Below the pieces are notes generated by a model. That model was not told the DNA's origin, ran no database searches, and worked only from the letters and a program-made list of their open reading frames with translations. 64,000 nt of DNA. Source: Bryopsis sp. KO-2023. Taxonomy: Eukaryota > Chlorophyta > Ulvophyceae > Bryopsidales > Bryopsidaceae. Positions 17,525 through 25,777 of the stretch are shown here, one piece after another. Position numbers and translations under genes: made by a program. The stretch spans positions 4,179,001 to 4,243,000 of the forward strand of contig BSYQ01000006.1 of the NCBI GenBank assembly GCA_030272585.1. Direction: 5' to 3'. How positions within the stretch are numbered: the stretch's first letter is position 1; each line of letters starts with the position of its first letter.

Positions 17525-17746
17525 TGTAACGAATGGACAGAACGGAAAGGAATAACCCGAAGGATAATACTGCTTACAAGATGTTCTCAACAACATATAT
17601 ACCCTAACCCACTCGTGCTGTGGGTTTGACAACTAGCATCCAGCAGCTAGCTAGCTAGTGATGCTAGCTGTCACTCAGAACATCTAAGTTTGACAAGATA
17701 TGATTTGACATGATGTAGCCTTTCTGATTCGCTACAACCTGTTACA
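17525..17746 (-). repeat. 3' LTR of B1 (222 bp)
   Basis: TGTAACGA to CTGTTACA (+ strand), with TGTAAC/GTTACA inverted ends. The adjoining 17747-17759 is the minus-strand polypurine tract (AGAGGGGGAGGAA). The LTR holds a large imperfect hairpin: 13-base arms at 17628-17640 and 17660-17672 match at 12 positions around a CTAG-rich loop. Confidence 0.93.
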
Positions 17747-17899
17747 TTCCTCCCCCTCTAGTTTGTAGTAAGTCCCAACACTGCAACAAGGGAAATCTAA
17801 AATTCTCAGAAGAATTCCCAGACTAACAACCAAAACAACACAAAACAAAATAAAATAAACCGTTATTGTCTTTATTTGTCGTGAATATTTCATGCTCCT

Positions 17900-19168
17900 C
17901 TATGACTCCCCTGGAGCGGCCCCTTGAGCTGCTCCCTTTCTCACTCGCTTAGAAGGCTTACGCGCGACCTGATGGTGGACTAACTGGTGCTGACTGAAGT
18001 TCATATTTCGAGCTCCCTTGAAAGCGTACCCGTGTGCTTGCTCCACGACTAAGGTAGCATCTCTTACACGAGATGAGGTAACTGTCTTGGTCCACCTAAC
18101 CTTGACCATTGCTGCTACATCTGCAGCATGACAGAGGTTACAATGTGTGAAGTTACCGACTCCCGGGTACCCCTTCTCCTTGTTCACTGATGTAGTAAAG
18201 CCCCAGTTGTTTTCATCGTCGCCTGCAGGATCCCTTTGCAACCCGTCAGCTACCCAAGCTTTTCTCCAGCATTGCTCTTTGGTGCAAAGACGATGAGCTC
18301 TACAACTGAATTGTCGCACAGGAGCATCAACGTCGCGGAAGCACAAGCTACAAGTACTATGCACCTCCTCCAGCGGCCCAGAAACCAGACTAGCCACCAC
18401 CACTTGCTGCTCTTCTGATGCTTCGTCATTCTCTTCACTTTCGTACTCCTCCTCCTCGCTATTCTCACAAGTATCTGGAGGTTCTGACTGGGTGGAATGG
18501 GTGTGAGATATGTCCTCCGAGGGCTCGAGTCCCCCACCCACACCACTTTCAGGCTCTTCAATCTTGGGGGCCATTTTCACCCAACGTCGGAATCGGTCCA
18601 GCTCCTTGCTTACCGTCTTGTCGTGCTCCTTTGTTCGCTGCAACTCTTGCTGCAATTCACGAATTTTAGCATCATACTCCTTTCTCGTTTTCGTTTTTTC
18701 TTGTTGCCGCGCTTCAGCCAGTTCTTGTGCTATTCCCTTCGCCGTCGCCTCCAAAACCGCTACCCTCTTCTCTGCCCTTTCCGCCCTTGCATATTCATTA
18801 CGTCTATTGAGCTCTGCATAAAAAGCTGACTGCAGTGCAGACAACACATCAGGGGGTTGTCTTTGACCAGGCTCGGCAACCCTGGGAAATGCTGGTGGCG
18901 GAACTCCCATAGGCGTGAGAAGCATCGGTGTCTGTGTCGGAGGAACGGCCGGTGCTGACACTACAGGGGTCGTCGAGATAGTGGCTGTGAGAGGTGCTGC
19001 AGTCGTTGCTACCACTGGGGCTGACACCGACACGCGCATTCCCGATGCCGAACGCCGGGTAGTAGGAGGCCTCGGAGGTTTGTCCATCGTAGAGCGATTC
19101 CGTAACCACGCTTTTCCCCTCCAACTACCTCGTTGCTGATCCCTTCTGCTAAGCTGTTTCCCCGCCAA
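17900..19168 (-). CDS. ORF3 of B1: coiled-coil protein with RING-like Cys/His array
   Basis: This is a 422-residue protein encoded after pol, separate from it by 289 bp; function unknown. Residues 1-95 are basic then Pro/Thr/Val-rich; 105-200 form a coiled coil; 205-255 are acidic (runs of Glu/Ser). The C-terminal ligand pattern is C273-x2-C276-x12-C289-x2-H292-x2-C295-x4-C300-x42-C343-x2-C346, the same order as ORF3 of A and C and with the same x12 spacing as C. A Trp follows the sixth ligand in all three families (HW or CW). The tail is Lys/Arg-rich. A near-identical copy in B2 is split by A2. No signal peptide or membrane segment is visible. Confidence 0.85.
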   Translation of the reverse strand: MAGKQLSRRDQQRGSWRGKAWLRNRSTMDKPPRPPTTRRSASGMRVSVSAPVVATTAAPLTATISTTPVVSAPAVPPTQTPMLLTPMGVPPPAFPRVAEPGQRQPPDVLSALQSAFYAELNRRNEYARAERAEKRVAVLEATAKGIAQELAEARQQEKTKTRKEYDAKIRELQQELQRTKEHDKTVSKELDRFRRWVKMAPKIEEPESGVGGGLEPSEDISHTHSTQSEPPDTCENSEEEEYESEENDEASEEQQVVVASLVSGPLEEVHSTCSLCFRDVDAPVRQFSCRAHRLCTKEQCWRKAWVADGLQRDPAGDDENNWGFTTSVNKEKGYPGVGNFTHCNLCHAADVAAMVKVRWTKTVTSSRVRDATLVVEQAHGYAFKGARNMNFSQHQLVHHQVARKPSKRVRKGAAQGAAPGES

Positions 19169-19196
19169 ACTTACTTTAGTTTGGATTATCCGAGAT

Positions 19197-19445
19197 GTCT
19201 TGTCACACCGTCACATCGCTTGTAGCACCTCTAGCTTCGCTGCTACCAAAGGCGTCTAAGGGCTTGCTACGCTGGGGCTTTCAGAGGTCTTGTCACAGCG
19301 TCACATCGCTTGTAGCACCTCTATCTTTGCTGCTACCAAAGGCATCTAAGGGCTTGCTACGCTGGGGCTTTCAGAGGTCTTGTCACAGCGTCACATCGCT
19401 TGTAGCACCTCTATCTTTGCTGCTACCGCTACCAAAGGCATCTAA
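19197..19445 (-). repeat. 90-bp tandem repeat, about 2.8 units, between pol and ORF3
   Basis: Units start at 19197, 19287 and 19377, the last one partial with a small internal expansion. The unit is a multiple of three and is open in one plus-strand frame, but that frame has no sense in the element. The array is retained in B2 (37172-37420). It fills the pol-ORF3 gap, where a promoter, splice site or internal ribosome entry signal for ORF3 would be expected. Confidence 0.85.
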
Positions 19446-19457
19446 CCTTGCCAACCA

Positions 19458-22400
19458 CTAGCGCCTCCGGTGACGTCTCTTTTTGGTACACCCCTTTTCG
19501 AGCTCCGCCACCTTTTCTTCCGCATTTTCCAAGTTCGCTTCCGGTTCCCATGAATCCTCCGAAACATCATATCCTTTCCATCTTACCAAGTACTGGGTTT
19601 GTCCCCTGGATATTCTCTTGTCTAAAATTTGTTCCACCTCATACTCTTCCTCTCCATCCACCAACTCTGGTCCGGGTTGCAGCAGTTGCTTTCTCCCAGG
19701 GAATTCATGTGGTTCCTCCTCTTGTGCTGATTTTAGTTTAGAGATATGGAACGCATTGTGCAACTTCCCAAATGCTTCAGGTAGGTCCAGCCTCACAGTG
19801 ACGTCCGAAATGCACTCAGAGATGGTGAAAGGCCCACAATACTTTGCTGTCAGCTTGCGACTCAACGTTGGTGACAGCTTCAAATCGTGCGTAGAAAGAA
19901 AGACTCTATCGCCGGGACAGTAGTGGCCTCCCCGCCGAAGACGGTTAGCGGTCCTCCGCTGACGCTCCTGAGCTCGGAAGAGGCAAGCCCGGGCCGCGAC
20001 GAGGGCGGTAGTCCACGTAGCCCACCAGTCATCGGCAGCAGGCGAGAGAGTAGGAGCAGCACGATCAATTGGGAGGCTAGGCTGATAGCCATAGACGAGG
20101 TAGAAAGGAGAAAATCCGGTAGACTCGTGAATGCTCGAATTATAGGCAAACTCCGCAGCAGAAAGGTGTAAATCCCAATCGCATCCAGTAGGCTGCACAT
20201 AACTCCTTAGCACAGTTTGAACTGTCCGATTAGAACGTTCGGTTTGGCCATCAGTTTCTGGGTGGTAGGCACTCGACATAGCCAAGGTAGTGCCACAAAG
20301 TTGCCATAAGGCTCTCCAAAACGCTCCCGTGAACCGTGCATCTCTGTCAGAAGTGATGCTACAAGGTATGCCATGGAGCCGCACTATGTGGTCAAAGAAA
20401 AGTCGTGCCACCTCGGCTGCTGTGACAGTTTGCTGTGTGGGGATCAGATGTAGCATTTTGCTAAAGCGATCTACCACCACCAGGAGATAATTATGGCCTG
20501 CAGCAGTGGTGGGTAATGGACCCACGAAGTCTAACGCCACGTCTTGCCAACGTTCATCTGGAACAGGAAGAGGTTGCAACAAACCCATCGGTTTTTGAGT
20601 AGAGGGTTTATTGCGTTGACAAGCCAAACAAGTAGCCACATACCGCTGCACACTTGCCGATACTTTGGGCCAGAAGTAGTGTTGCTGCACCCGAAAAAGG
20701 GTACGGCGACGCCCAAAATGTCCAGCTAAGGCAGAGTCATGACACTCCTGTAAAACGGTTGCTTGCATACTCCTGGGTATCCACCATTTCCAGGTTCCAG
20801 CGACGTGCCGCCACAACCGGACTCCATCCCACCGCACATGCGGTGGCTTGTGTGCTGCAACAATTAAAGTGTTGCAAAGCGGGTCCTCCATATATGCGTT
20901 CTTCACCTTTTCCTGGAAGACGGTAGCACCTGCTACTGTGGCAAAGAGCTCCTCCTTTCGGACCTTTTGGTGTGTGGCACGGCTTAGCGCGTCGGCTACT
21001 ACATTCTCCTTTCCTGGACGATACTTAATTTCGTATTTAAACTCCTGCAACACCTCCATCCAGCGAGCTTCGCGCTTGGAAAGATTTGGTTGTGTCTGTA
21101 GATAACGCAATGGCGCGTGATCAGTATAGATCACAAACTCCTGAGCATCGAGGTAATGTCGCCAAGTCCTCAAAGCATGGATTATAGCAAGAAGCTCCTT
21201 TTCATGGGTAGCATAGTTTAATTCCGCGGGATTAAGTTTCCGGCTTTCATAGGCCACAGGTTGTTGTCCATGTCCTTGATCTTGGGTAAGCACCGCTCCT
21301 ACTGCATGGTCGGAGGCATCGGTGGTCACCTCAAATTTGAGCGCTGGATTAGGAATCAACAAGACTGGTGCGTTGGCGAGGGCCTCCTTCAAACTCGCCA
21401 TTGCAGTAGTCGCAGCCTCATCCCACTTCCACTCTGTGCTTTGTTTGAGTAAATGGGTCAAGGGCTGAGCTATGGCAGAAAAGCCTTTGATAAAACGGCG
21501 GTAGTAATTAGCTAGGCCCAAAAACGATCGGAGCTCCTTTAATGTTTGAGGTTCAGGCCACTCCCGAATCACCTGGATCTTTTCCTGTAATACTCCAACT
21601 CCCAAAGCACTGATCTCATGTCCGAGGAACTCCACCTTGGTATTGCCAATCTCACACTTCTTGTTAGAAACATAGAGTTTCTGCTCCCGTAGCACCTGGA
21701 AGATTTTCCGTAGATGCCCTTTGTGTTCCCGCCAACTCCGACTGTAAACTAGTATGTCATCCAAATAGACAACACAGAAAACGTCCAAATACTCGTGCAA
21801 CACATGGTGCATAGTATTCATGAACGTGGCAGGAGCGTTTGTGAGCCCAAAGGGTAGCACCACGTACTCGTAGAGTCCATAGCGCGTGCGGAATGCCGTT
21901 TTCTCACAATCTTCAGGCTCGAGACGTACTTGGTGGTAACCAGAACAAAGGTCAATCTTACTGAAGACCTTACACCCTTGTACCTGGTCCATGAGGTCCT
22001 CTATCCTTGGGATGGGGTAGCGATTTTTAATAGTGAGTTTGTTTAGGGCTCTATAATCGACGCACATCCTTAGCTTGCCATTCTTCTTGGGAACAAAAAT
22101 CACCGGTGCTCCCCATGGCGACTTGCTGGGTTGAATGAAGCCTTGTTCAAGCAACTCAACGAGTTGCTTCTTCAGTTCTTTCTGCTCCGTGATGCTGAGT
22201 CGATACAACCCTTTCTTCTGCGGGACGGCCCCTTCCACTAACTCTATCTTATGACGTACGCCTCGGTCCGGGGGTAGCTCGCTTGGTAACTCATCCCGAA
22301 ATAATTCGCCAAACTCACTCCTAATTTGCTGCTCCAATCGTTGTGATTCCTCTTTCTTTTCCAGGCATTTAGGAGCTCCTGCTAGTAGGTTATCCTCTTT

Positions 22401-23636
22401 TGCTGCAAACACTTGGACTAAGAAAGCAGGCTCTCCTTTTCTTATTACTGCCCGCATTTGTAATGCTGACAGCAACTCCGGTCCTTCTTGCTGCAACTCG
22501 GGGTCACAGCGTCGCATTTTTAGGCGGTGTCGGCACCCATTTTGTAGAAGGGTGACCATCTTTCTTTTCCAATCAATGACGGGGTTATGTTGCTGCAACC
22601 AGGTCATTCCTAGGATAAGGTCATAGTTGCCCATGGTGATCTCATGTAGCACCTCCACGGAGGTAAACTGCCCTAGTGAGACCGTAGCTTCCAGCTGGCG
22701 ACTGCTACATTCCGCAGTCTCTCCGTCAGCAAGAAGTACTTTCGTGGGATGCTGCGACTCGCTTGGGGTCACTTGGTTTTTAACCAACCATTCTTTGGAT
22801 ATGAAGTTGTTCGAGGCTCCAGAGTCGATCAGTATTTTGGCTTCTTTACCATCCACTGTTCCCACAGTCACCAACATCCCTTTTTCAGCATTGGTGGCAT
22901 TCCCTAGCCTCATAGGTCTGACAGGTTCCAGGCCTCCTTGAGAACCCCTAGTACAAAACTTCTCCATCACCTCCAGTGTCCATCCACTTCCAAATATTGT
23001 GGGTTCCTGTTGGATACTCCCATTGGAAAAATTTCCTAGTTCCTCTCGTGGAACCACACATACATCAGGCTCCTCTTGGGTCTGCCTGCTACTGCTATCA
23101 ACAGGCTCCTCTTGGGTCCGCCTGCTACTGCTATCAACAGGCTCCTCTTGGGGCTCCTCTTGGGTCTGCCTGCTACTGCTATCAACAGGCTCCTCTTGGG
23201 TCCGCCTGCTACTGCTATCAACAGGCTCCTCTTGGGTCTGCCTGCTAGTGTTATCAACAGGCTCCTCTTGGGTCCGCCTGCTACTTGACAGCACTTCTTT
23301 CTCTTCTTTCTGCAGATTCTTCACTCCCGCACATCCGGCTACACTTGACTCCAGATTATGCAATTTGTCTTCTTCCACGCGAGTGGCCACTACTGGCACT
23401 GCTCCCGTCACTTGTGGTGAGGCTACACTTTGTCCTCGTCCACTCTTTCGTCCTTGGTCTTCTGCGACATGCCATTCTGCAGCCGCCTCATAAGAGTGGC
23501 TACACCGGGCCACCTCTGCTTTACTACTGTCCTCTTTCGCCAAAAGTCGCAGGCCAGGAACCCCTCCGGTTCCCGGCCATTTTAGTTTTCCCGGCATTGG
23601 GCCTTCAAATGGCCCATCTTCCCACAACGGAAACAT
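19458..23636 (-). CDS. pol: Pol polyprotein of B1 (PR-RT-RNaseH-IN-chromodomain)
   Basis: A 1392-residue polyprotein from the first ATG, in the -1 frame relative to gag and overlapping it by 55 bp. In order: a long N-terminal extension with a 12-residue tandem repeat (SS-R-TQEEPVD type, about residues 115-190), retropepsin with LIDSGASNNF (about 270), reverse transcriptase with VVYLDD (about 623), RNase H (TTDASDHAVG), integrase with a zinc finger (H..H, CLACQ) and LDFVGP / SDRDARFT / HPETDGQTE catalytic blocks, and a C-terminal chromodomain (YEVEQIL, VRWKGYD, WEPE). It is complete with all catalytic residues. It belongs to a lineage distinct from A/C (YLDD instead of FIDD). Confidence 0.96.
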   Translation of the reverse strand: MFPLWEDGPFEGPMPGKLKWPGTGGVPGLRLLAKEDSSKAEVARCSHSYEAAAEWHVAEDQGRKSGRGQSVASPQVTGAVPVVATRVEEDKLHNLESSVAGCAGVKNLQKEEKEVLSSSRRTQEEPVDNTSRQTQEEPVDSSSRRTQEEPVDSSSRQTQEEPQEEPVDSSSRRTQEEPVDSSSRQTQEEPDVCVVPREELGNFSNGSIQQEPTIFGSGWTLEVMEKFCTRGSQGGLEPVRPMRLGNATNAEKGMLVTVGTVDGKEAKILIDSGASNNFISKEWLVKNQVTPSESQHPTKVLLADGETAECSSRQLEATVSLGQFTSVEVLHEITMGNYDLILGMTWLQQHNPVIDWKRKMVTLLQNGCRHRLKMRRCDPELQQEGPELLSALQMRAVIRKGEPAFLVQVFAAKEDNLLAGAPKCLEKKEESQRLEQQIRSEFGELFRDELPSELPPDRGVRHKIELVEGAVPQKKGLYRLSITEQKELKKQLVELLEQGFIQPSKSPWGAPVIFVPKKNGKLRMCVDYRALNKLTIKNRYPIPRIEDLMDQVQGCKVFSKIDLCSGYHQVRLEPEDCEKTAFRTRYGLYEYVVLPFGLTNAPATFMNTMHHVLHEYLDVFCVVYLDDILVYSRSWREHKGHLRKIFQVLREQKLYVSNKKCEIGNTKVEFLGHEISALGVGVLQEKIQVIREWPEPQTLKELRSFLGLANYYRRFIKGFSAIAQPLTHLLKQSTEWKWDEAATTAMASLKEALANAPVLLIPNPALKFEVTTDASDHAVGAVLTQDQGHGQQPVAYESRKLNPAELNYATHEKELLAIIHALRTWRHYLDAQEFVIYTDHAPLRYLQTQPNLSKREARWMEVLQEFKYEIKYRPGKENVVADALSRATHQKVRKEELFATVAGATVFQEKVKNAYMEDPLCNTLIVAAHKPPHVRWDGVRLWRHVAGTWKWWIPRSMQATVLQECHDSALAGHFGRRRTLFRVQQHYFWPKVSASVQRYVATCLACQRNKPSTQKPMGLLQPLPVPDERWQDVALDFVGPLPTTAAGHNYLLVVVDRFSKMLHLIPTQQTVTAAEVARLFFDHIVRLHGIPCSITSDRDARFTGAFWRALWQLCGTTLAMSSAYHPETDGQTERSNRTVQTVLRSYVQPTGCDWDLHLSAAEFAYNSSIHESTGFSPFYLVYGYQPSLPIDRAAPTLSPAADDWWATWTTALVAARACLFRAQERQRRTANRLRRGGHYCPGDRVFLSTHDLKLSPTLSRKLTAKYCGPFTISECISDVTVRLDLPEAFGKLHNAFHISKLKSAQEEEPHEFPGRKQLLQPGPELVDGEEEYEVEQILDKRISRGQTQYLVRWKGYDVSEDSWEPEANLENAEEKVAELEKGCTKKRRHRRR
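23076..23282 (-). repeat. 36-bp coding tandem repeat in pol N-terminus of B1
   Basis: Six or so units encode a 12-residue Gln-Glu-Glu-Pro-Val-Asp / Ser-Ser-Arg motif, with one short QEEP interruption. The matching array in B2 (50911-51153) has one unit more. The repeats keep the frame and lie between gag and the protease. Confidence 0.9.
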
Positions 23637-24655
23637 CTTCGTCTCTCGGGTCGATCACGGCTGTTGCTGCGAGATCGATTTGGTACTGGGGTTCCTGACC
23701 TTGGTCTTCTTCGTTTCTGGTCCGCCCAGTGGACTCGTTTATGTTGGGTGCTCCCCATTTCCATTCGGTCTCCGCTGTAGTGCTGAGATGTAGCAGGAGT
23801 ATAGTCGTAGGAGTAGTCCCGGTCCCTGCTCCTTCCTCGGCTGCCACTCCTGTGTCTGCTGCTACTTCGTCCCTTAGACTCTTCTCTTCGACGGCTCCCG
23901 CTTCTGCCCCTTTCTCGGCTTCGCCTGTAATACTCCTGTGGTCCTTCCCATGTGGCCGCTAACTCCATAGCATGCTCGAGGTCTCGCGGAGCTTCTACCT
24001 CCACCTTCATTCGCAATCGCACATTCAACCCCTCCAAATAACGGAAGAGTTTCTCCCCGGGATTGCTGTCCTCTATTTGCAGCATGAGGCGACGGAACCT
24101 ATGCGTATAGTCGGCCACGGATGTCTCTCCTTGTCGCAGTTGCGCCCAATCCCTTCGGAAATTTCGATTTTCGTGAGCTCTTCCGAATTGTTGCCGTAGG
24201 TCTCTAATGAGAGCCTCCAACGTGCCCGGCAATGCTCTATCTCCAGCCACCGACGCTTCAAACCGAGCACGCCACCAGGTTCCTGCTGCACCTCTCAGGT
24301 TCCCTGCAGCAACCAACACCTGTTGCTGTGGGTCATGCGTAGCCGTCACTTCGAAATAAGTTTGAAGCTGGACTTGCCATTCGTTTAACGGCAAATCCCT
24401 TGGCTCTCCATGCCAGGTTTCTGGTGGAGTAGCACGAGCCCTATTCAGTGCAGGGGCCGGCTGTTGCTGCTGTTGCACCACTTGGTGAATCGCTTGTTGT
24501 AGCTGAGCATTCCTGTTAGCCTCTGCGTGGTCTGCCGTCTGTCGTAGATGTTGCAGTTCGCCTTGGAGCTGTAGTATCGTTTGCTGCATAGCTTGTAGGT
24601 CGAAGGCTGCAGCTGGGTCCCCCCCATGTTGCCCTTGCTCATTGTGGTCGGCCAT
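23582..24655 (-). CDS. gag: Gag polyprotein of B1
   Basis: Compact Gag of 357 residues from the ATG at 24655 (MADHNEQG); the open frame extends slightly upstream. In order: a Gln-rich coiled coil (about 20-70), a capsid-like retrotransposon gag domain (about 80-240, with the conserved W..F..LR..F block), an Arg/Ser-dipeptide-rich stretch, and a CCHC zinc knuckle near the C-terminus (C-x2-C-x4-H-x4-C). It ends GAA AAC TAA. The start overlaps the end of ORF0b by 17 bp, and pol overlaps the end in the -1 frame. It lacks the long N-terminal extension and glycine linker of Gag in A, C and F. Confidence 0.93.
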   Translation of the reverse strand: MADHNEQGQHGGDPAAAFDLQAMQQTILQLQGELQHLRQTADHAEANRNAQLQQAIHQVVQQQQQPAPALNRARATPPETWHGEPRDLPLNEWQVQLQTYFEVTATHDPQQQVLVAAGNLRGAAGTWWRARFEASVAGDRALPGTLEALIRDLRQQFGRAHENRNFRRDWAQLRQGETSVADYTHRFRRLMLQIEDSNPGEKLFRYLEGLNVRLRMKVEVEAPRDLEHAMELAATWEGPQEYYRRSRERGRSGSRRREESKGRSSSRHRSGSRGRSRDRDYSYDYTPATSQHYSGDRMEMGSTQHKRVHWADQKRRRPRSGTPVPNRSRSNSRDRPERRRCFRCGKMGHLKAQCREN

Positions 24656-25139
24656 GGAGATATTGGTACAAACGGTGGCAAGCGTGATCAAGGCACGGTA
24701 TGTATCGGATTACGTCTCCCACTTGCAATCTAAAGTGTCCGTGGTAAGGGACTGGATAGTAGCCGTGCTGCCTCAATTCGTTCACGTGTCGGGCCAACTC
24801 TGCGCAATGAGGATTGCGGCACGGAACGTAGGTAACGGCAGGACCACCTGCACCTCGATGTCCTCCAAGGTAGAGTTCGTAGTGGTTGTGGAACGGTACA
24901 ACCTCTAAATACTCCCGAGGTATATCCGGAACAGGATCTCCCCAACGGTTCACAATATCCACGTGGTAGCTGAGCTGCACTTGCGGCCTAGGCGGTTGTC
25001 CTTGCAGCACCGCTGGCAGCAATGGGTTGTTGACTTGAAAGTCCGGTAGCGGGTCGATAGGTGGGTTCACGTTAGCCAGTGGGTGTAACTCCGCAGCGGT
25101 AGGAGGTTCAGGGAGGTCCAGAGGGAATGGTGGATCCAT
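24639..25139 (-). CDS. ORF0b of B1: 166-aa leader protein with duplicated Cys/His module
   Basis: This ORF lies between the leader and gag and overlaps both neighbours (32 bp with ORF0a, 17 bp with gag). The N-terminal 80 residues are Pro/Leu-rich. The C-terminal half is an internal duplication of about 40 residues. Both copies read roughly (V/P)P-(F/Y)-H-x-H-(Y/F)-x-L, then a Gly turn, then Y-(V/I)-PC-x3-H and a nearby second Cys, ending in a helix (LARHVNEL / HRLYQYL). Each module could bind one metal ion. I recognise no named family. The identical ORF in B2 (52510-53010) is intact. Confidence 0.65.
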   Translation of the reverse strand: MDPPFPLDLPEPPTAAELHPLANVNPPIDPLPDFQVNNPLLPAVLQGQPPRPQVQLSYHVDIVNRWGDPVPDIPREYLEVVPFHNHYELYLGGHRGAGGPAVTYVPCRNPHCAELARHVNELRQHGYYPVPYHGHFRLQVGDVIRYIPCLDHACHRLYQYLHGRPQ

Positions 25140-25371
25140 ACAGTGTCGGGTTCAAAGAGAGCTCCCGCAACGGTTCCCTTACGGGCTCTTGCCTACGTTG
25201 GGTCGGCTCCTGCGGTGGAGGGGACGGCAATCTTATCACCGTTTCTGGGAACCGCAAGGTGTGGGGTAGCGTAAACCTTCTCGGGTCTTCCTCGTGCTGT
25301 GTACTTCTTTCAGTCCTGCCCTCAACCGCACGTTGTTCTGATTCCATCCACGGTCCAACTTGATCTAGCAC
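25108..25371 (-). CDS. ORF0a of B1, 87-aa leader ORF
   Basis: First ORF after the PBS. The protein is Glu/Arg/Pro-rich and has no recognised domain. Its end overlaps the ORF0b start by 32 bp, with ORF0b in the +1 frame. It is identical in B2. It could be a short upstream ORF controlling ORF0b and gag translation. Confidence 0.45.
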   Translation of the reverse strand: MLDQVGPWMESEQRAVEGRTERSTQHEEDPRRFTLPHTLRFPETVIRLPSPPPQEPTQRRQEPVREPLRELSLNPTLYGSTIPSGPP

Positions 25372-25389
25372 AATCTTGTCGTGCCCTAA

Positions 25390-25401
25390 GCTCCGAAACC
25401 A
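25390..25401 (-). other. Primer-binding site of B1
   Basis: Minus-strand TGGTTTCGGAGC, one base inside the 5' LTR. It is the same 12-mer as in A, C, F and G. Confidence 0.8.
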
Positions 25402-25402
25402 A

Positions 25403-25624
25403 TGTAACGAATGGACAGAACGGAAAGGAATAACCCGAAGGATAATACTGCTTACAAGATGTTCTCAACAACATATATACCCTAACCCACTCGTGCTGTG
25501 GGTTTGACAACTAGCATCCAGCAGCTAGCTAGCTAGTGATGCTAGCTGTCACTCAGAACATCTAAGTTTGACAAGATATGATTTGACATGATGTAGCCTT
25601 TCTGATTCGCTACAACCTGTTACA
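25403..25624 (-). repeat. LTR shared by B1 (5') and B2 (3')
   Basis: A 222-bp copy that appears identical on reading to 17525-17746. On its left is the PBS of B1; on its right is the polypurine tract and 3' region of B2. One LTR thus serves two elements, the signature of LTR-LTR recombination. Confidence 0.93.
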
Positions 25625-25777
25625 TTCCTCCCCCTCTAGTTTGTAGTAAGTCCCAACACTGCAACAAGGGAAATCTAAAATTCTCAGAAGAATTCCCAGA
25701 CTAACAACCAAAACAACACAAAACAAAATAAAATAAACCGTTATTGTCTTTATTTGTCGTGAATATTTCATGCTCCT

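Larger units (their letters stand above)
17525..25624 (-). mobile_element. Element B1, complete Ty3/gypsy chromovirus (8.1 kb)
   Basis: Minus-strand element with two 222-bp LTRs, PBS, ORF0a, ORF0b, gag, pol and ORF3. All frames are open. Its 5' LTR (25403-25624) is at the same time the 3' LTR of B2: B2 internal sequence follows directly. This gives a tandem LTR-B1-LTR-B2-LTR. The two LTRs appear identical on reading, suggesting a recent origin. Confidence 0.93.

Noticed and set aside
17337-17555. 72-aa ORF reading from the host intron through the exon into the B1 LTR
   Set aside because: Only the part 17424-17524 shows protein homology; the rest is intron and LTR.
19195-19461. Plus-strand ORF with 30-residue repeats
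   Set aside because: It follows from a 90-bp noncoding repeat being a multiple of three; no start context, domain or conservation outside the array.
23076-23282. CRISPR-like regularly spaced direct repeats
   Set aside because: The units are contiguous, in frame, coding for the Pol N-terminus, without unique spacers, in a eukaryotic retrotransposon.
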